NCBI GenBank assembly: GCA_030600745.1
Contig: JAUVLL010000050.1
Coordinates: 1 to 12,944 of the forward strand
Origin: Spirochaetaceae bacterium
GTDB taxonomy: Bacteria; Spirochaetota; Spirochaetia; B11-G9
Direction: 5' to 3'
Length of the DNA stretch: 12,944 nt
The position numbers and the translations under genes were made by a program. The notes beneath the pieces were generated by a model. It was not told where the DNA came from and searched no databases. It saw nothing but the letters and a program-made list of their open reading frames with translations. This document shows, one piece after another, positions 1-6,279 of the stretch (position 1 is the stretch's first letter; each line of letters begins with the position of its first letter).

Positions 1-111
1 ACGACAATCTTCTATATATATACCTTCCGATATTACTTCCGGCCATTCAAGAAGTTGTCCCATATAACCGGAAGATATCTTAACATACCGTGCAGTTAAC
101 CCATTTAACAT
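1..111 (-). CDS. HicB-family antitoxin, N-terminal part (cut by window edge)
   Basis: Only the first 37 codons are inside the window, beginning MLNGLTARYVKISSGYMGQL and continuing with EWPEVISEG and EDCR. This matches the usual HicB opening, in which Y(T/V)K is followed by SGYMGQL.EWPEV.(T/S)EG and an ED/EEC helix. HicB proteins neutralise the HicA mRNA interferase and usually repress their own promoter. The ATG at 111-109 is chosen because AGGAG (plus-strand 119-123) lies 7 nt upstream, and a TAAAAT -10-like box (130-135) lies just beyond. No hicA-like reading frame is seen between this start and the rmlB relic upstream, so a partner toxin, if any, would be downstream outside the window or absent. 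Family assignment is by remembered motif only. Confidence 0.7.
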   Translation of the reverse strand, partial: MLNGLTARYVKISSGYMGQLLEWPEVISEGIYIEDCR

Positions 112-175
112 GCAAATACTCCTGTTATCATTTTAACACAAATAGAATAAATTCAATAAAAAATCTTTACAGCAA

Positions 176-403
176 CTATCGCTCTTTATAATGTTTCTCA
201 ATTCAATCTCTATATTTCCCACTCCTAATACCTTCTATCCATACGGTATTCTCAAGATATCACTCAACAGTATCTTTCAATCTCTCTTCAAAAGATATTT
301 TATAGTCCCAATTAAACTCAGAATGAATTTTACTACTGCCTATTGCATATAGCCTATAATAACCAGGCATATCGATTAAATACGTAATAAGATCCAGAAC
401 ATC
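176..403 (-). pseudogene. dTDP-glucose 4,6-dehydratase (RmlB/RfbB) C-terminal relic
   Basis: One reading frame gives DVLDLITYLIDMPGYYRLYA, then SSKIHSEFNW, a FEER..DTVE segment, and after an in-frame TGA, YLENTVWIEGIRSGKYRD, another TGA, and IEKHYKER before a TAG. This is the characteristic C-terminal part of dTDP-glucose 4,6-dehydratases (DRPGHDRRYAIDxxKI...LGWxP...FEEGxxxTVxWYLxN...SGEYxxWxExxY). Both internal TGA codons (260-262 and near 206) fall where family members have Trp (TVE-W-Y and D-W-I), so each looks like a TGG-to-TGA nonsense change. The N-terminal NAD-binding part and catalytic YxxxK region are absent; a stop codon (404-406) precedes the fragment. It is a remnant of nucleotide-sugar (dTDP-rhamnose-type) biosynthesis, with no likely product. 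Confidence 0.75.
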
Positions 404-420
404 TTACTGATTTATTTATT

Positions 421-635
421 CTAAGCAAAATAGAATCTATAAAGCTTATATCTCGTCCCGGATAGTTTAATTGCTTCCTGATATTCTTCGAAAAGCATTT
501 CATTTGCTTTCTGAATTAATTCATCATCTAACCGATTCCGAAAATAAACCATCTGTTTTCTTCGTTCAGATGGCCACCGAAAGGCATATAAAAATCTTCT
601 AATTTTTATTGTTTTTCACTTTCTTCTCTGTACAT
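421..635 (-). pseudogene. IS5-like transposase remnant, internally deleted
   Basis: From an ATG at 635-633 the frame reads MYREESEKQ, a TAA, then KLEDFYMPFGGHLNEENRWF. This resembles the N-terminus of IS5-group transposases (MYR...QLKLE(D/N)FYLPFGGKLxPxNRW). In a neighbouring frame the sequence continues as QMVYFRNRLDDELIQKANEM with EEYQEAIKLSG, resembling the later MVHFRKR...L...N segment of the same family, and ends at TAG 421-423. About 60-80 residues normally lie between these two parts, so a deletion joined them out of frame near 548-560. A GAGGTG ribosome-site-like motif precedes the ATG. The DDE catalytic core is missing, so the element is dead. Family assignment is from recalled motifs. 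Confidence 0.6.
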
Positions 636-735
636 TCACACCTCGGGGTGCAAGGGGTTTTAGGTTTTTTGCCCAGTTTGTATGCATCTCTAAGATAATA
701 TTAATTTTTAAATATTGATGAATCTGCTTTAAAGT
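636..735. other. Short spacer between abiEii and the transposase relic
   Basis: This 100-base gap contains a G/C-rich patch (about 641-685) that probably includes what remains of the insertion-sequence end upstream of the transposase relic, followed by an AT-rich stretch. No partner inverted repeat was found nearby, consistent with loss of the other end. No strong terminator follows abiEii. Confidence 0.3.
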
Positions 736-1680
736 TTACATCATATATCCGTGTATAGATTCTTTATCAATTAATTCATTTTTTAGATTCTTCCATTCAT
801 AGGATATCAGATCAGATAGAAAAATCCAGAAATCAGATGATTCGACTGTTTCCTGAACAATATGGTAAGGTAAAAAACGACTCATTTCCTTTTTGAAGCC
901 TTCATGTACCATGGGATCAGATAGAAGGGAAGCTACTCGTAGATCCATCTTCCCGATGTAAATTCCTTTCTCTACCTTATGATCAACCAGCTTAAGTTTT
1001 ATAAGATTACTCGATACTTTTATTTTCAACTGACTAAGCCAGGCAATATCCCAAAGATCTCTATTTTTTATTCTGTTTGGCCGAAGTCCAAAAGCCAAAT
1101 ATTTATCTGCCAATATTTCTTTTTGACTTTGTGCCTGGATTATTAAACCTCCGGTTCCCATGTCTACTCCATAGTGATTGAGCAGCATTCGGGGTTTCCG
1201 CTCGTAACTTGTTAAAGCACAAATATCAATATGGATTTTTTGACTCGGTAGGCTGGTCGTTCGCAAGCTCTCTGCCCGCCTATGCGACCTTGAATGAGCT
1301 TCCTTAGGTTTTGTTCGGATTCTTATTTTCCAGGTATCAACATTCCCTTCTTCCCGAATTGGTTCACTGACTTTTACTGATAACCCATACTTTGTTATAA
1401 ATGATTGTTCAAGAATATCAGCAAGTGTAGAAAAAGTTTCCTTGTTAAAATCTGTTCCTCCTGTAAAATCCAGATCCCCACTTAAACGATTAGAGCCATA
1501 ACAATCACGAAGACAAGTACCTCCAATAAAGGTCAGGGACTGTAATAGACCTGCTTTACTCATTATACGTAAAATATCATGATGAAAAAGTTCTTTTTCT
1601 ACAACCATTCGCAAAGATGAAAACTCTTTCTGATTAACTAACGCCTGATCCACTATTCGGTCAAACAATGTCATTAACAA
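736..1680 (-). CDS. AbiEii-family nucleotidyltransferase toxin (type IV TA) with in-frame repeat insertion
   Basis: The 314-residue protein is a nucleotidyltransferase-fold toxin of the AbiEii/AbiGii family, which acts in the cytoplasm and is neutralised by AbiEi. Visible motifs: GGTCLRD at 53-59, LSGDLDF at 66-72 with the DxD pair D69/D71, a third acidic position in KIHIDIC (D152), then GVDMGTGG at 171-178, ILADK at 189-193 and PNRIKNRDLWDIAW at 201-214, all typical of the family. Residues about 129-143 (HSRSHRRAESLRTT) do not belong to the family. They are encoded by a dispersed repeat copy and separate the strand ending in KPKE from LPSQKIHIDI; the frame stays open. The start overlaps the end of abiEi by about 20 nt, so the pair is translationally linked; ATG at 1674 is an alternative start. 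Whether the extended loop is tolerated is unknown. Confidence 0.85.
   Translation of the reverse strand: MLMTLFDRIVDQALVNQKEFSSLRMVVEKELFHHDILRIMSKAGLLQSLTFIGGTCLRDCYGSNRLSGDLDFTGGTDFNKETFSTLADILEQSFITKYGLSVKVSEPIREEGNVDTWKIRIRTKPKEAHSRSHRRAESLRTTSLPSQKIHIDICALTSYERKPRMLLNHYGVDMGTGGLIIQAQSQKEILADKYLAFGLRPNRIKNRDLWDIAWLSQLKIKVSSNLIKLKLVDHKVEKGIYIGKMDLRVASLLSDPMVHEGFKKEMSRFLPYHIVQETVESSDFWIFLSDLISYEWKNLKNELIDKESIHGYMM
1253..1290. repeat. Dispersed short repeat, copy A (inside abiEii)
   Basis: This 38-bp stretch begins CTGGTCGTTCGCAAGCTC and ends CTATGCGACCT. It matches 12854-12891 at 34 of 38 positions without gaps. Its ends are partly complementary (GGT and CGCA against TGCG and ACC, with a bulge), so it could form an imperfect hairpin. 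It lies in frame in abiEii (residues 130-143) where relatives have no such sequence. It behaves like a small palindromic mobile repeat, comparable in principle to the Rickettsia palindromic elements found inside genes. That analogy is inference. Confidence 0.75.
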
Positions 1681-2227
1681 CCTTCCAATTAATCAGATCA
1701 GGATTACGGCCTACAGCTTTAATATCCTCCAGGGCAAGATCTCTTTTTGCCCTCCATAACCTGCAGGGCTTATCATAGATCAGCCTGGCAGCTAAACTAT
1801 CAGGTCTTTTTTTTGTATGTACAAACTCAATACTGCCCAAAGCCGCACAGTTTATTATACTGCTCCGACCAGAACTCATTAGAGTAATCCTGTTTATTGG
1901 AACTTGTGATATGATTCCTTCGTCACTCAATGCAGTTTCCAAACTAATATAATTAAAATGTTCGGCTCTCAGCCTGGAAGCCGCATGATATAAAATATAA
2001 CCACGCGGATAATCGACACGATCATAAAGGTATATACCACGACAAACTCTTTTCAACAAACCATTCGCCTGGGCACGGCTTAGAAGAGTTTTTAAAGCAT
2101 TTACTTTTAAATCCGGCAATAGTGCACGAAAATCAGATACAGCAAACAGATAGTGATCCGAACTACAAAGATCCTCTAAAGCTTTTCGTAAAATCTTTAT
2201 ACTTTGCACATCAACCTCGGTATACAT
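1661..2227 (-). CDS. AbiEi-family antitoxin / autorepressor
   Basis: The 188-residue protein starts MYTEVDVQSI. An N-terminal winged-helix segment (about residues 10-65, including LFAVSDFRALLP, ALKTLLSRAQANGLLKRV and CRGIYLY) is followed by the AbiEi body: FNYISLETALSDEGIISQVP (91-110), ITLMSSGR (114-121), GSIEFVHTKK (131-140) and a C-terminal KRDLALEDIK helix. AbiEi proteins bind inverted repeats in their own promoter and counteract AbiEii. The open frame extends upstream to 2317, but a TTGACA/TACAGT promoter and a palindrome lie inside that extension. The ATG at 2227-2225 is therefore chosen; it gives a very short leader (about 16 nt) lacking a Shine-Dalgarno motif. The stop overlaps the abiEii start. 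Confidence 0.85.
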   Translation of the reverse strand: MYTEVDVQSIKILRKALEDLCSSDHYLFAVSDFRALLPDLKVNALKTLLSRAQANGLLKRVCRGIYLYDRVDYPRGYILYHAASRLRAEHFNYISLETALSDEGIISQVPINRITLMSSGRSSIINCAALGSIEFVHTKKRPDSLAARLIYDKPCRLWRAKRDLALEDIKAVGRNPDLINWKVVNDIV

Positions 2228-2228
2228 A

Positions 2229-2249
2229 AAGTTACAAATAATGTAACTT
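2229..2249. promoter_or_regulatory. Inverted-repeat operator in front of abiEi
   Basis: Two perfect 8-bp arms, AAGTTACA (2229-2236) and TGTAACTT (2242-2249), are separated by AATAA. The palindrome abuts the -10 box and ends 1 bp before the abiEi ATG, so it covers the likely transcription start. It fits the known mode of autoregulation in AbiE systems, in which AbiEi binds promoter inverted repeats. Binding itself is inferred. Confidence 0.7.
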
Positions 2250-2278
2250 ACTGTATGCCTGACAAGAAGATATGTCAA
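2250..2278 (-). promoter_or_regulatory. Sigma-70-type promoter of abiEi-abiEii
   Basis: On the minus strand TTGACA (2278-2273, perfect -35) is followed by a 17-nt spacer and TACAGT (2255-2250, 4 of 6 matches to TATAAT). Predicted transcription start is near 2243, inside the operator palindrome. Confidence 0.7.
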
Positions 2279-2352
2279 TATACGACGAACCTTATGTGAA
2301 ATTATTCTTTTTATCACTGCCGAACTATAGAATAAGCGCCACCAATTAGAAG

Positions 2353-2378
2353 AAAAAATGTTAAATTCTACATTTTTT
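2353..2378. terminator. AT-rich hairpin, candidate bidirectional terminator
   Basis: AAAAAATGT (2353-2361) and ACATTTTTT (2370-2378) form a perfect 9-bp stem with an 8-nt loop, with T-runs on either strand. It begins 5 bp after the stop of the AlbA_2/RmlB chimera and lies upstream of the abiE promoter, so it could separate the two transcription units. The stem contains few G-C pairs, so strength is uncertain. Confidence 0.5.
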
Positions 2379-2382
2379 GCCT

Positions 2383-2607
2383 TTATCTATTCCCATACAT
2401 CTCATCATAATATTTCTGATAATCACCGGAAGCCACTTCGTTGACCCACCACTGATTTTCCAGGTACCACTTAATTGTCCCACCTCTGGCATTTGCAAAA
2501 GCAACAACTGATTCTATAACTTCCTTTTGGAAGGAGGTTTTAAATTCTATTGTTAGACTTTCCCCTTGTTTAATAAGGGCTTTTAGTTCTTTGTTAGTAT
2601 AAATCAT
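2383..2607 (-). pseudogene. Chimeric remnant: AlbA_2 domain start joined to RmlB C-terminus
   Basis: This 74-codon open frame joins two unrelated families. Residues 1-45 (through LTIEFKTSFQKEVIESVVAF and ANARGGTI) are the start of an AlbA_2 (Schlafen AlbA_2-type) domain, which normally continues into LIGVxD and several hundred residues of putative DNA-binding or ATPase protein. Residues 46-74 (KWYLENQWWVNEVASGDYQK and YYDEMYGNR) are the typical last 30 residues of dTDP-glucose 4,6-dehydratase. The junction is in frame at Thr-Ile, a dipeptide both families could supply. This suggests an end-joining deletion that removed the rest of both genes. Its ATG overlaps the GrpB stop as ATGA. A short product may be made, but neither parental function can survive. 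Confidence 0.75.
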
Positions 2608-3209
2608 AACTCTTTTTCATTTTTAATAAACCACACTTCTTTTTCTTCACGATACTTTTTTCGATTATTACCATATTTTTTTAGTAAATATATTTTATAT
2701 TGATAGTAATCAGAAGCAAGTTTTTTATTTGATCTTAATTTATCTCTAAAAGATACAAGGTCAAACCAATAACTACTATCTTTATTTACAAGATGCAGAT
2801 GAAAAAAAGTTGTTGATCCTCTATTATAAGTAAAAAAATGCCGACCTGGTCTTCCACATTCACCTAAATACCTATATCCAGGTTCAAATAAATTTATTAA
2901 TTGATTTTCAATATCCTTGATCGATGAAACTGCACCAATTATATCAATTATTGGTTTTGCTCCTAAGTCAGGTACTGCTGTACTCCCAACATGTTCCGGT
3001 TTTTCAAGGCAAGAAGAAAATTTATGAAAAATCCTCTCTGATTCTGCCTTATATATTATTGGCCAGGAAGTATTGTATCTGACTATAGATAGCTTATCCC
3101 AATCAAGACCAAATGTATCTGGATTAAGTGCTTTTTGTAGAAATAATTCATCGGTATTTTCTTGTATCTTTTCCAACAGATGATCCTGGCCTTTGATACT
3201 TTCTTCCAC
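2604..3209 (-). CDS. GrpB/UPF0157-family protein
   Basis: The 201-residue protein belongs to the GrpB (UPF0157) family, related to the nucleotidyltransferase superfamily; a general cellular role is not established. Motifs: EHVGSTAVPDLGAKPIIDII (72-91, the family hallmark), an HLHL strand (137-140), FRDKLRS (154-160) and a C-terminal Lys-rich helix. Residues 1-37 precede the usual family start near WDKLSIVRY, giving a length above the common 170-180. The chosen start is GTG (3209-3207) and its ribosome site is weak, so a later start is possible. A perfect TATAAT lies 38 nt upstream. The stop overlaps the ATG of the chimeric remnant. Confidence 0.8.
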   Translation of the reverse strand: MEESIKGQDHLLEKIQENTDELFLQKALNPDTFGLDWDKLSIVRYNTSWPIIYKAESERIFHKFSSCLEKPEHVGSTAVPDLGAKPIIDIIGAVSSIKDIENQLINLFEPGYRYLGECGRPGRHFFTYNRGSTTFFHLHLVNKDSSYWFDLVSFRDKLRSNKKLASDYYQYKIYLLKKYGNNRKKYREEKEVWFIKNEKEL

Positions 3210-3246
3210 CTTTACATTTCTTTCAGAAAGAGAAATAGCCTACTCT

Positions 3247-3252
3247 ATTATA
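3247..3252 (-). promoter_or_regulatory. Candidate -10 box for the GrpB gene
   Basis: The minus strand reads TATAAT here, 37 bp before the GTG start. No good -35 match is seen at 16-18 nt (the best is TCTGGT), so this is a partial promoter call. The 143-bp gap around it shows no other clear gene or structure. Confidence 0.4.
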
Positions 3253-3352
3253 TTGTAATGTTCTCTACTACCAGAAGAAAATAAAATTATATTAAGCTAT
3301 TTTTTAACTTGTTGAGAATAATAAATCTTCATTTTACAAGCAGATACAAATT

Positions 3353-4015
3353 TCAATTGTTTTTATGAAAATGCATTTTTCTATTATCTATCTCTCCTAT
3401 AATTACGGGAAAATCCTTTTCGAAATTGTCCAGAAAGTCCTCATCCACCATCCGTATAGAATCAAACAGGATAACAGGAAAACTTTTTAACCTTACAATC
3501 AAATCTTCATGCATAAAACCAGCTTTCTTCTGAGCTGCTTCCAGAATTTCTTTCCAGTTAAAATCATGGAACCTGCAAATTAGATATATATCAAAAATAT
3601 CTTTGGGATTATCCCGGCCTATAACTGCTGTTAATTTATTACTTAATATGTTTTCAATGGTATCAATAATATATCCATTACCTTTAATCAACACTTCTTT
3701 ATACCTGAATGCCGTGTCATTAACAAAATCTACCTGAAGTAAATTATCCACCTTGAATCTTATAAAATTTTTAGAATCAACCTCTATATTTAACTGATGA
3801 TTCTCAAGTAATTTTACCTTTATATTCTTTACAGCAAAACTAAATCTTCCGGAATTATGAGTAAAAAAATCAAGATTATCGGAATATCTCTTTTCGTGAT
3901 AGAAACGGCTTAGACATGTACCACCTGTAAGATAAAATTCTTTTTCTACAGAAAAAACTACATCAAGGACCTTATCCTGAAGCTTATAAAGCTCTTTATA
4001 ATTTATACTGTCCAT
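3353..4015 (-). CDS. AbiEii/AbiGii-type nucleotidyltransferase, toxin-like
   Basis: The 220-residue protein has the short-form AbiEii-type nucleotidyltransferase layout: FYLTGGTCLSRF (27-38), RYSDNLDFF (43-51), LLQVDFVND (92-100) and IENILSNKLTAVIGRD plus PKDIFDIYLI (120-146), the K-x(n)-RDxxDIYxL helix typical of the family. Such proteins transfer nucleotides to RNA or protein targets and serve as toxins in TA modules. The usual motif is S(D/E)DLDFF; here the first catalytic Asp position is Asn47 (NLD), which may reduce metal-dependent activity. The start overlaps the preceding small gene by 13 nt, so the two are coupled. The pair is only 15 nt behind the ABC exporter gene and is probably read through from the phosphonate operon. 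Confidence 0.8.
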   Translation of the reverse strand: MDSINYKELYKLQDKVLDVVFSVEKEFYLTGGTCLSRFYHEKRYSDNLDFFTHNSGRFSFAVKNIKVKLLENHQLNIEVDSKNFIRFKVDNLLQVDFVNDTAFRYKEVLIKGNGYIIDTIENILSNKLTAVIGRDNPKDIFDIYLICRFHDFNWKEILEAAQKKAGFMHEDLIVRLKSFPVILFDSIRMVDEDFLDNFEKDFPVIIGEIDNRKMHFHKNN

Positions 4016-4326
4016 TTTAATTCATCTATCAGAAGAGGAGCATCAAATAAACACACCTCTGCAATATTTTTTCTTCGAAAAACATAATCAAAGTTAAAAG
4101 ATGGAACTTTGTACTCTTTCATTATTACCTTAAGATCATTTTTCTTAAAAAGCCTGAAATCTGTTAATATGTCTGTACTGTTTATTAGAATTTTTTCAAA
4201 CAGATATTTTTTTGCTCTCATATCTTCTGAGTAAAATATTTTATCAATATCTTCTACTGTTATTTTACTATCCCAAAAACAATCGCTTATTATCCGCTTG
4301 TAATGTGAATAATCAACATTTTCCAT
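4003..4326 (-). CDS. Small partner protein of the downstream nucleotidyltransferase (putative antitoxin)
   Basis: I do not recognise a characterised family with certainty. The 107-residue protein starts MENVDYSHYKRIISDCFWDS. It has an acidic N-terminal helix region (about 1-40), basic KKYLFEKILI and FRLFKKNDLKVIMK segments (about 40-75) and ends in FDAPLLIDELKWTV. The YKxxxxxxFWD opening resembles small proteins often found beside AbiEii-like nucleotidyltransferases. The order (small gene first, then a 13-nt overlap into the nucleotidyltransferase) fits an antitoxin-toxin pair. The ATG at 4326 is preferred over an in-frame TTG at 4332 because AGAGGA lies 7 nt upstream of it. Function as antitoxin is inferred from context. 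Confidence 0.6.
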   Translation of the reverse strand: MENVDYSHYKRIISDCFWDSKITVEDIDKIFYSEDMRAKKYLFEKILINSTDILTDFRLFKKNDLKVIMKEYKVPSFNFDYVFRRKNIAEVCLFDAPLLIDELKWTV

Positions 4327-4341
4327 TTGCAATTCCTCTGC

Positions 4342-6195
4342 TTATTTCTCAACCCTGCTCATCTTTTGAAAGTACTCATTATTATCCATCAGCTCTTTAT
4401 ATGTTCCGCTGGAAATCACTTTCCCTTTCTCTATCATATAAATAACATCAGCTTTTATGAGAGTTGTAAGTCTGTGAGCAATAATTATTATTGTTTTTGT
4501 ACCAGTAAGATTCTCTATGGCCTCCATAACAACGTTTTCTGTTATTCCATCCAGGGCACTTGTGGCCTCATCCATTACGAGAACCTCCGGATCAGTGTAA
4601 AGAGCACGGGCTATTCCCAATCTTTGCCTCTGCCCTCCGGAAAGGCGAACACCTCTTTCACCTACAGTTGTGTTATATCCATCGGGTAGTTCATTTTCAA
4701 TAAAATCTGCAAGATTTGCAACACTGGCAGCTTTTTTCACCGCTTCCATATCTATTTTCTTTTCATTAACACCGAAAGCAATATTTGCAGTAATAGTATC
4801 ATCTGTTAAGTATATAAACTGAGGAACATAACCCAGGTTTGCCTGCCAGGATCTCATGTTCAGATCATTGACTACAGTCCCGTCTACTATTATTTCCCCA
4901 CTTTCAGGTTTTAATAGTCCAAGAATAATATCAACCAGGGTAGTCTTACCGCATCCGGTAGGTCCAACTAGCCCAATAGTCGTATTTTTACTTATATTAA
5001 AACTCTGATCCTTAATTACAGCATCTTCGGTTCCGGGATATGTGAAGGATATATTTTTTAGTTCAAGCCCTTTTTCAAAGGGTATAGGTATAATTTTCTC
5101 TTTTTTCTCCGGAAGAGGAACTTCAGGTACATGAGAAAGATGATCCATCATCATTTCAACAACAGGCTGATGAGCCCTAATTGAGCTGAAACTGTTGAAT
5201 AAGTTCTTGAATTTTGATTTTATCCTGTTTGCCGCAAGAAGATAAACACCAAAAATTGGGATGTATTTTGCAAAATCAGATGTAAATGCTATTAAAAATG
5301 TAACAATAAGTACTGCCCCACCATCCATAACTGCATTCAAAATTGAATTCGGAACCTGGCCGATAACTCTTATTTTAATATTTGCCTTTGCTATTTTTCG
5401 GGAGGGTTTAATATACTTACTTAAAAAATATCTTTCCTTCCCAAGAAGTTTGACATCCTTAATTCCTGATAAGACTTCGGAAGTGCTTTTAAACCTCTCT
5501 GTATTGGATTGAAGTCTGATATTGCCAAGCTTTACAAGAATTTTACTTACAATCAGATAAATAAATCCATAAACTCCGCCAATAGTCACAATTACAGTCA
5601 ATGCAACCAGGGGATCGATAACAATAAGAGCTGCACTGAGACCCGTTCCTACAATAATGTCAGTTGCTGTATTAAAAAGAGGGGTTATATAGCCTTTTAG
5701 AAGCTGTCCTACTTCTCCAAGAACATTCTTAGAAAGAGTTGAACTGTTTTCATTAAGGAAAAAAACATATGGACGGGAGAGATAATTTGCAAGAAGCCTT
5801 GATGACAGATGATGCCCCAGCATATTTCCAAACCTGCTTTTTGCATATTTAACAACAATGTTGAAACCGCTTCGTATTAATATTGTTCCAGCCACTCCAA
5901 AACCCAGCGCAATCAAAAATGAATCGGTATCTGTAAAATTAAGAAAGTCATATACTCTTTTTAAAATCTCATTTGACTCAATTAAATCAGGTCTGGCTGC
6001 AACAGCAAGAAATGGCATAACAGAAATTACGCTTGCCATTTCTATAATAGATAAAATCAGAATGAGAATAAAGAGAATTAGAACTCCCTTCTTTTCCCTT
6101 TTAGTAAGAATATTAAGAAGAGTTTTAATTCCTTCCATAATATTCTTGTCAGACCTGTCATTTATGCGGCCGGATTTATATAAAGCTGTTTTCAT
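4342..6195 (-). CDS. ABC exporter/flippase, PglK/MsbA-type (fused membrane and ATPase domains)
   Basis: The 617-residue half-transporter has a membrane domain (about 35-335; hydrophobic helices near 37-62, 92-115, 172-192, 196-218, 290-305 and 309-322) followed by a nucleotide-binding domain (about 375-617). ATPase motifs are complete: Walker A GPTGCGKTT (411-419), Q-loop Q459 in GYVPQ, signature LSGGQ (518-522), Walker B VLVMDE (538-543), D-loop SALD and switch His574 in IIIAHR. The opening of the membrane domain (FILILILSIIEMASVISVMP) and overall layout resemble PglK, which flips lipid-linked oligosaccharides across the inner membrane; MsbA-like lipid export is the alternative. AGGA 7 nt before the ATG supports this start; a later Met20 lacks such a site. 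It follows the reductase gene after 84 bp, where a weak TTAGAA-N18-TATAAA promoter may exist (6279-6250). It probably exports the phosphonate-modified product. Confidence 0.85.
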   Translation of the reverse strand: MKTALYKSGRINDRSDKNIMEGIKTLLNILTKREKKGVLILFILILILSIIEMASVISVMPFLAVAARPDLIESNEILKRVYDFLNFTDTDSFLIALGFGVAGTILIRSGFNIVVKYAKSRFGNMLGHHLSSRLLANYLSRPYVFFLNENSSTLSKNVLGEVGQLLKGYITPLFNTATDIIVGTGLSAALIVIDPLVALTVIVTIGGVYGFIYLIVSKILVKLGNIRLQSNTERFKSTSEVLSGIKDVKLLGKERYFLSKYIKPSRKIAKANIKIRVIGQVPNSILNAVMDGGAVLIVTFLIAFTSDFAKYIPIFGVYLLAANRIKSKFKNLFNSFSSIRAHQPVVEMMMDHLSHVPEVPLPEKKEKIIPIPFEKGLELKNISFTYPGTEDAVIKDQSFNISKNTTIGLVGPTGCGKTTLVDIILGLLKPESGEIIVDGTVVNDLNMRSWQANLGYVPQFIYLTDDTITANIAFGVNEKKIDMEAVKKAASVANLADFIENELPDGYNTTVGERGVRLSGGQRQRLGIARALYTDPEVLVMDEATSALDGITENVVMEAIENLTGTKTIIIIAHRLTTLIKADVIYMIEKGKVISSGTYKELMDNNEYFQKMSRVEK

Positions 6196-6279
6196 TAATA
6201 CATCCTGTGTGAAACGTTTAACTTGAGTTCAATAACTGTGTTCTACTTATTTATACTAACCATGATTTTTTTATTCTAA

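Noticed and set aside
176..403. UGA read as tryptophan
   Set aside because: Two TGA codons fall at Trp positions in the rmlB relic, but intact genes here use TGG for Trp and end in TGA (ppd, the regulator, GrpB), so these are nonsense mutations.
2228..2317. Longer AbiEi protein starting at 2317
   Set aside because: The extra 30 codons contain the -35/-10 promoter and the operator palindrome and do not resemble AbiEi sequence.
4212..6226. Plus-strand open frames opposite the ABC exporter and small partner gene
   Set aside because: They lack ribosome sites and family resemblance and lie wholly opposite well-supported minus-strand genes.
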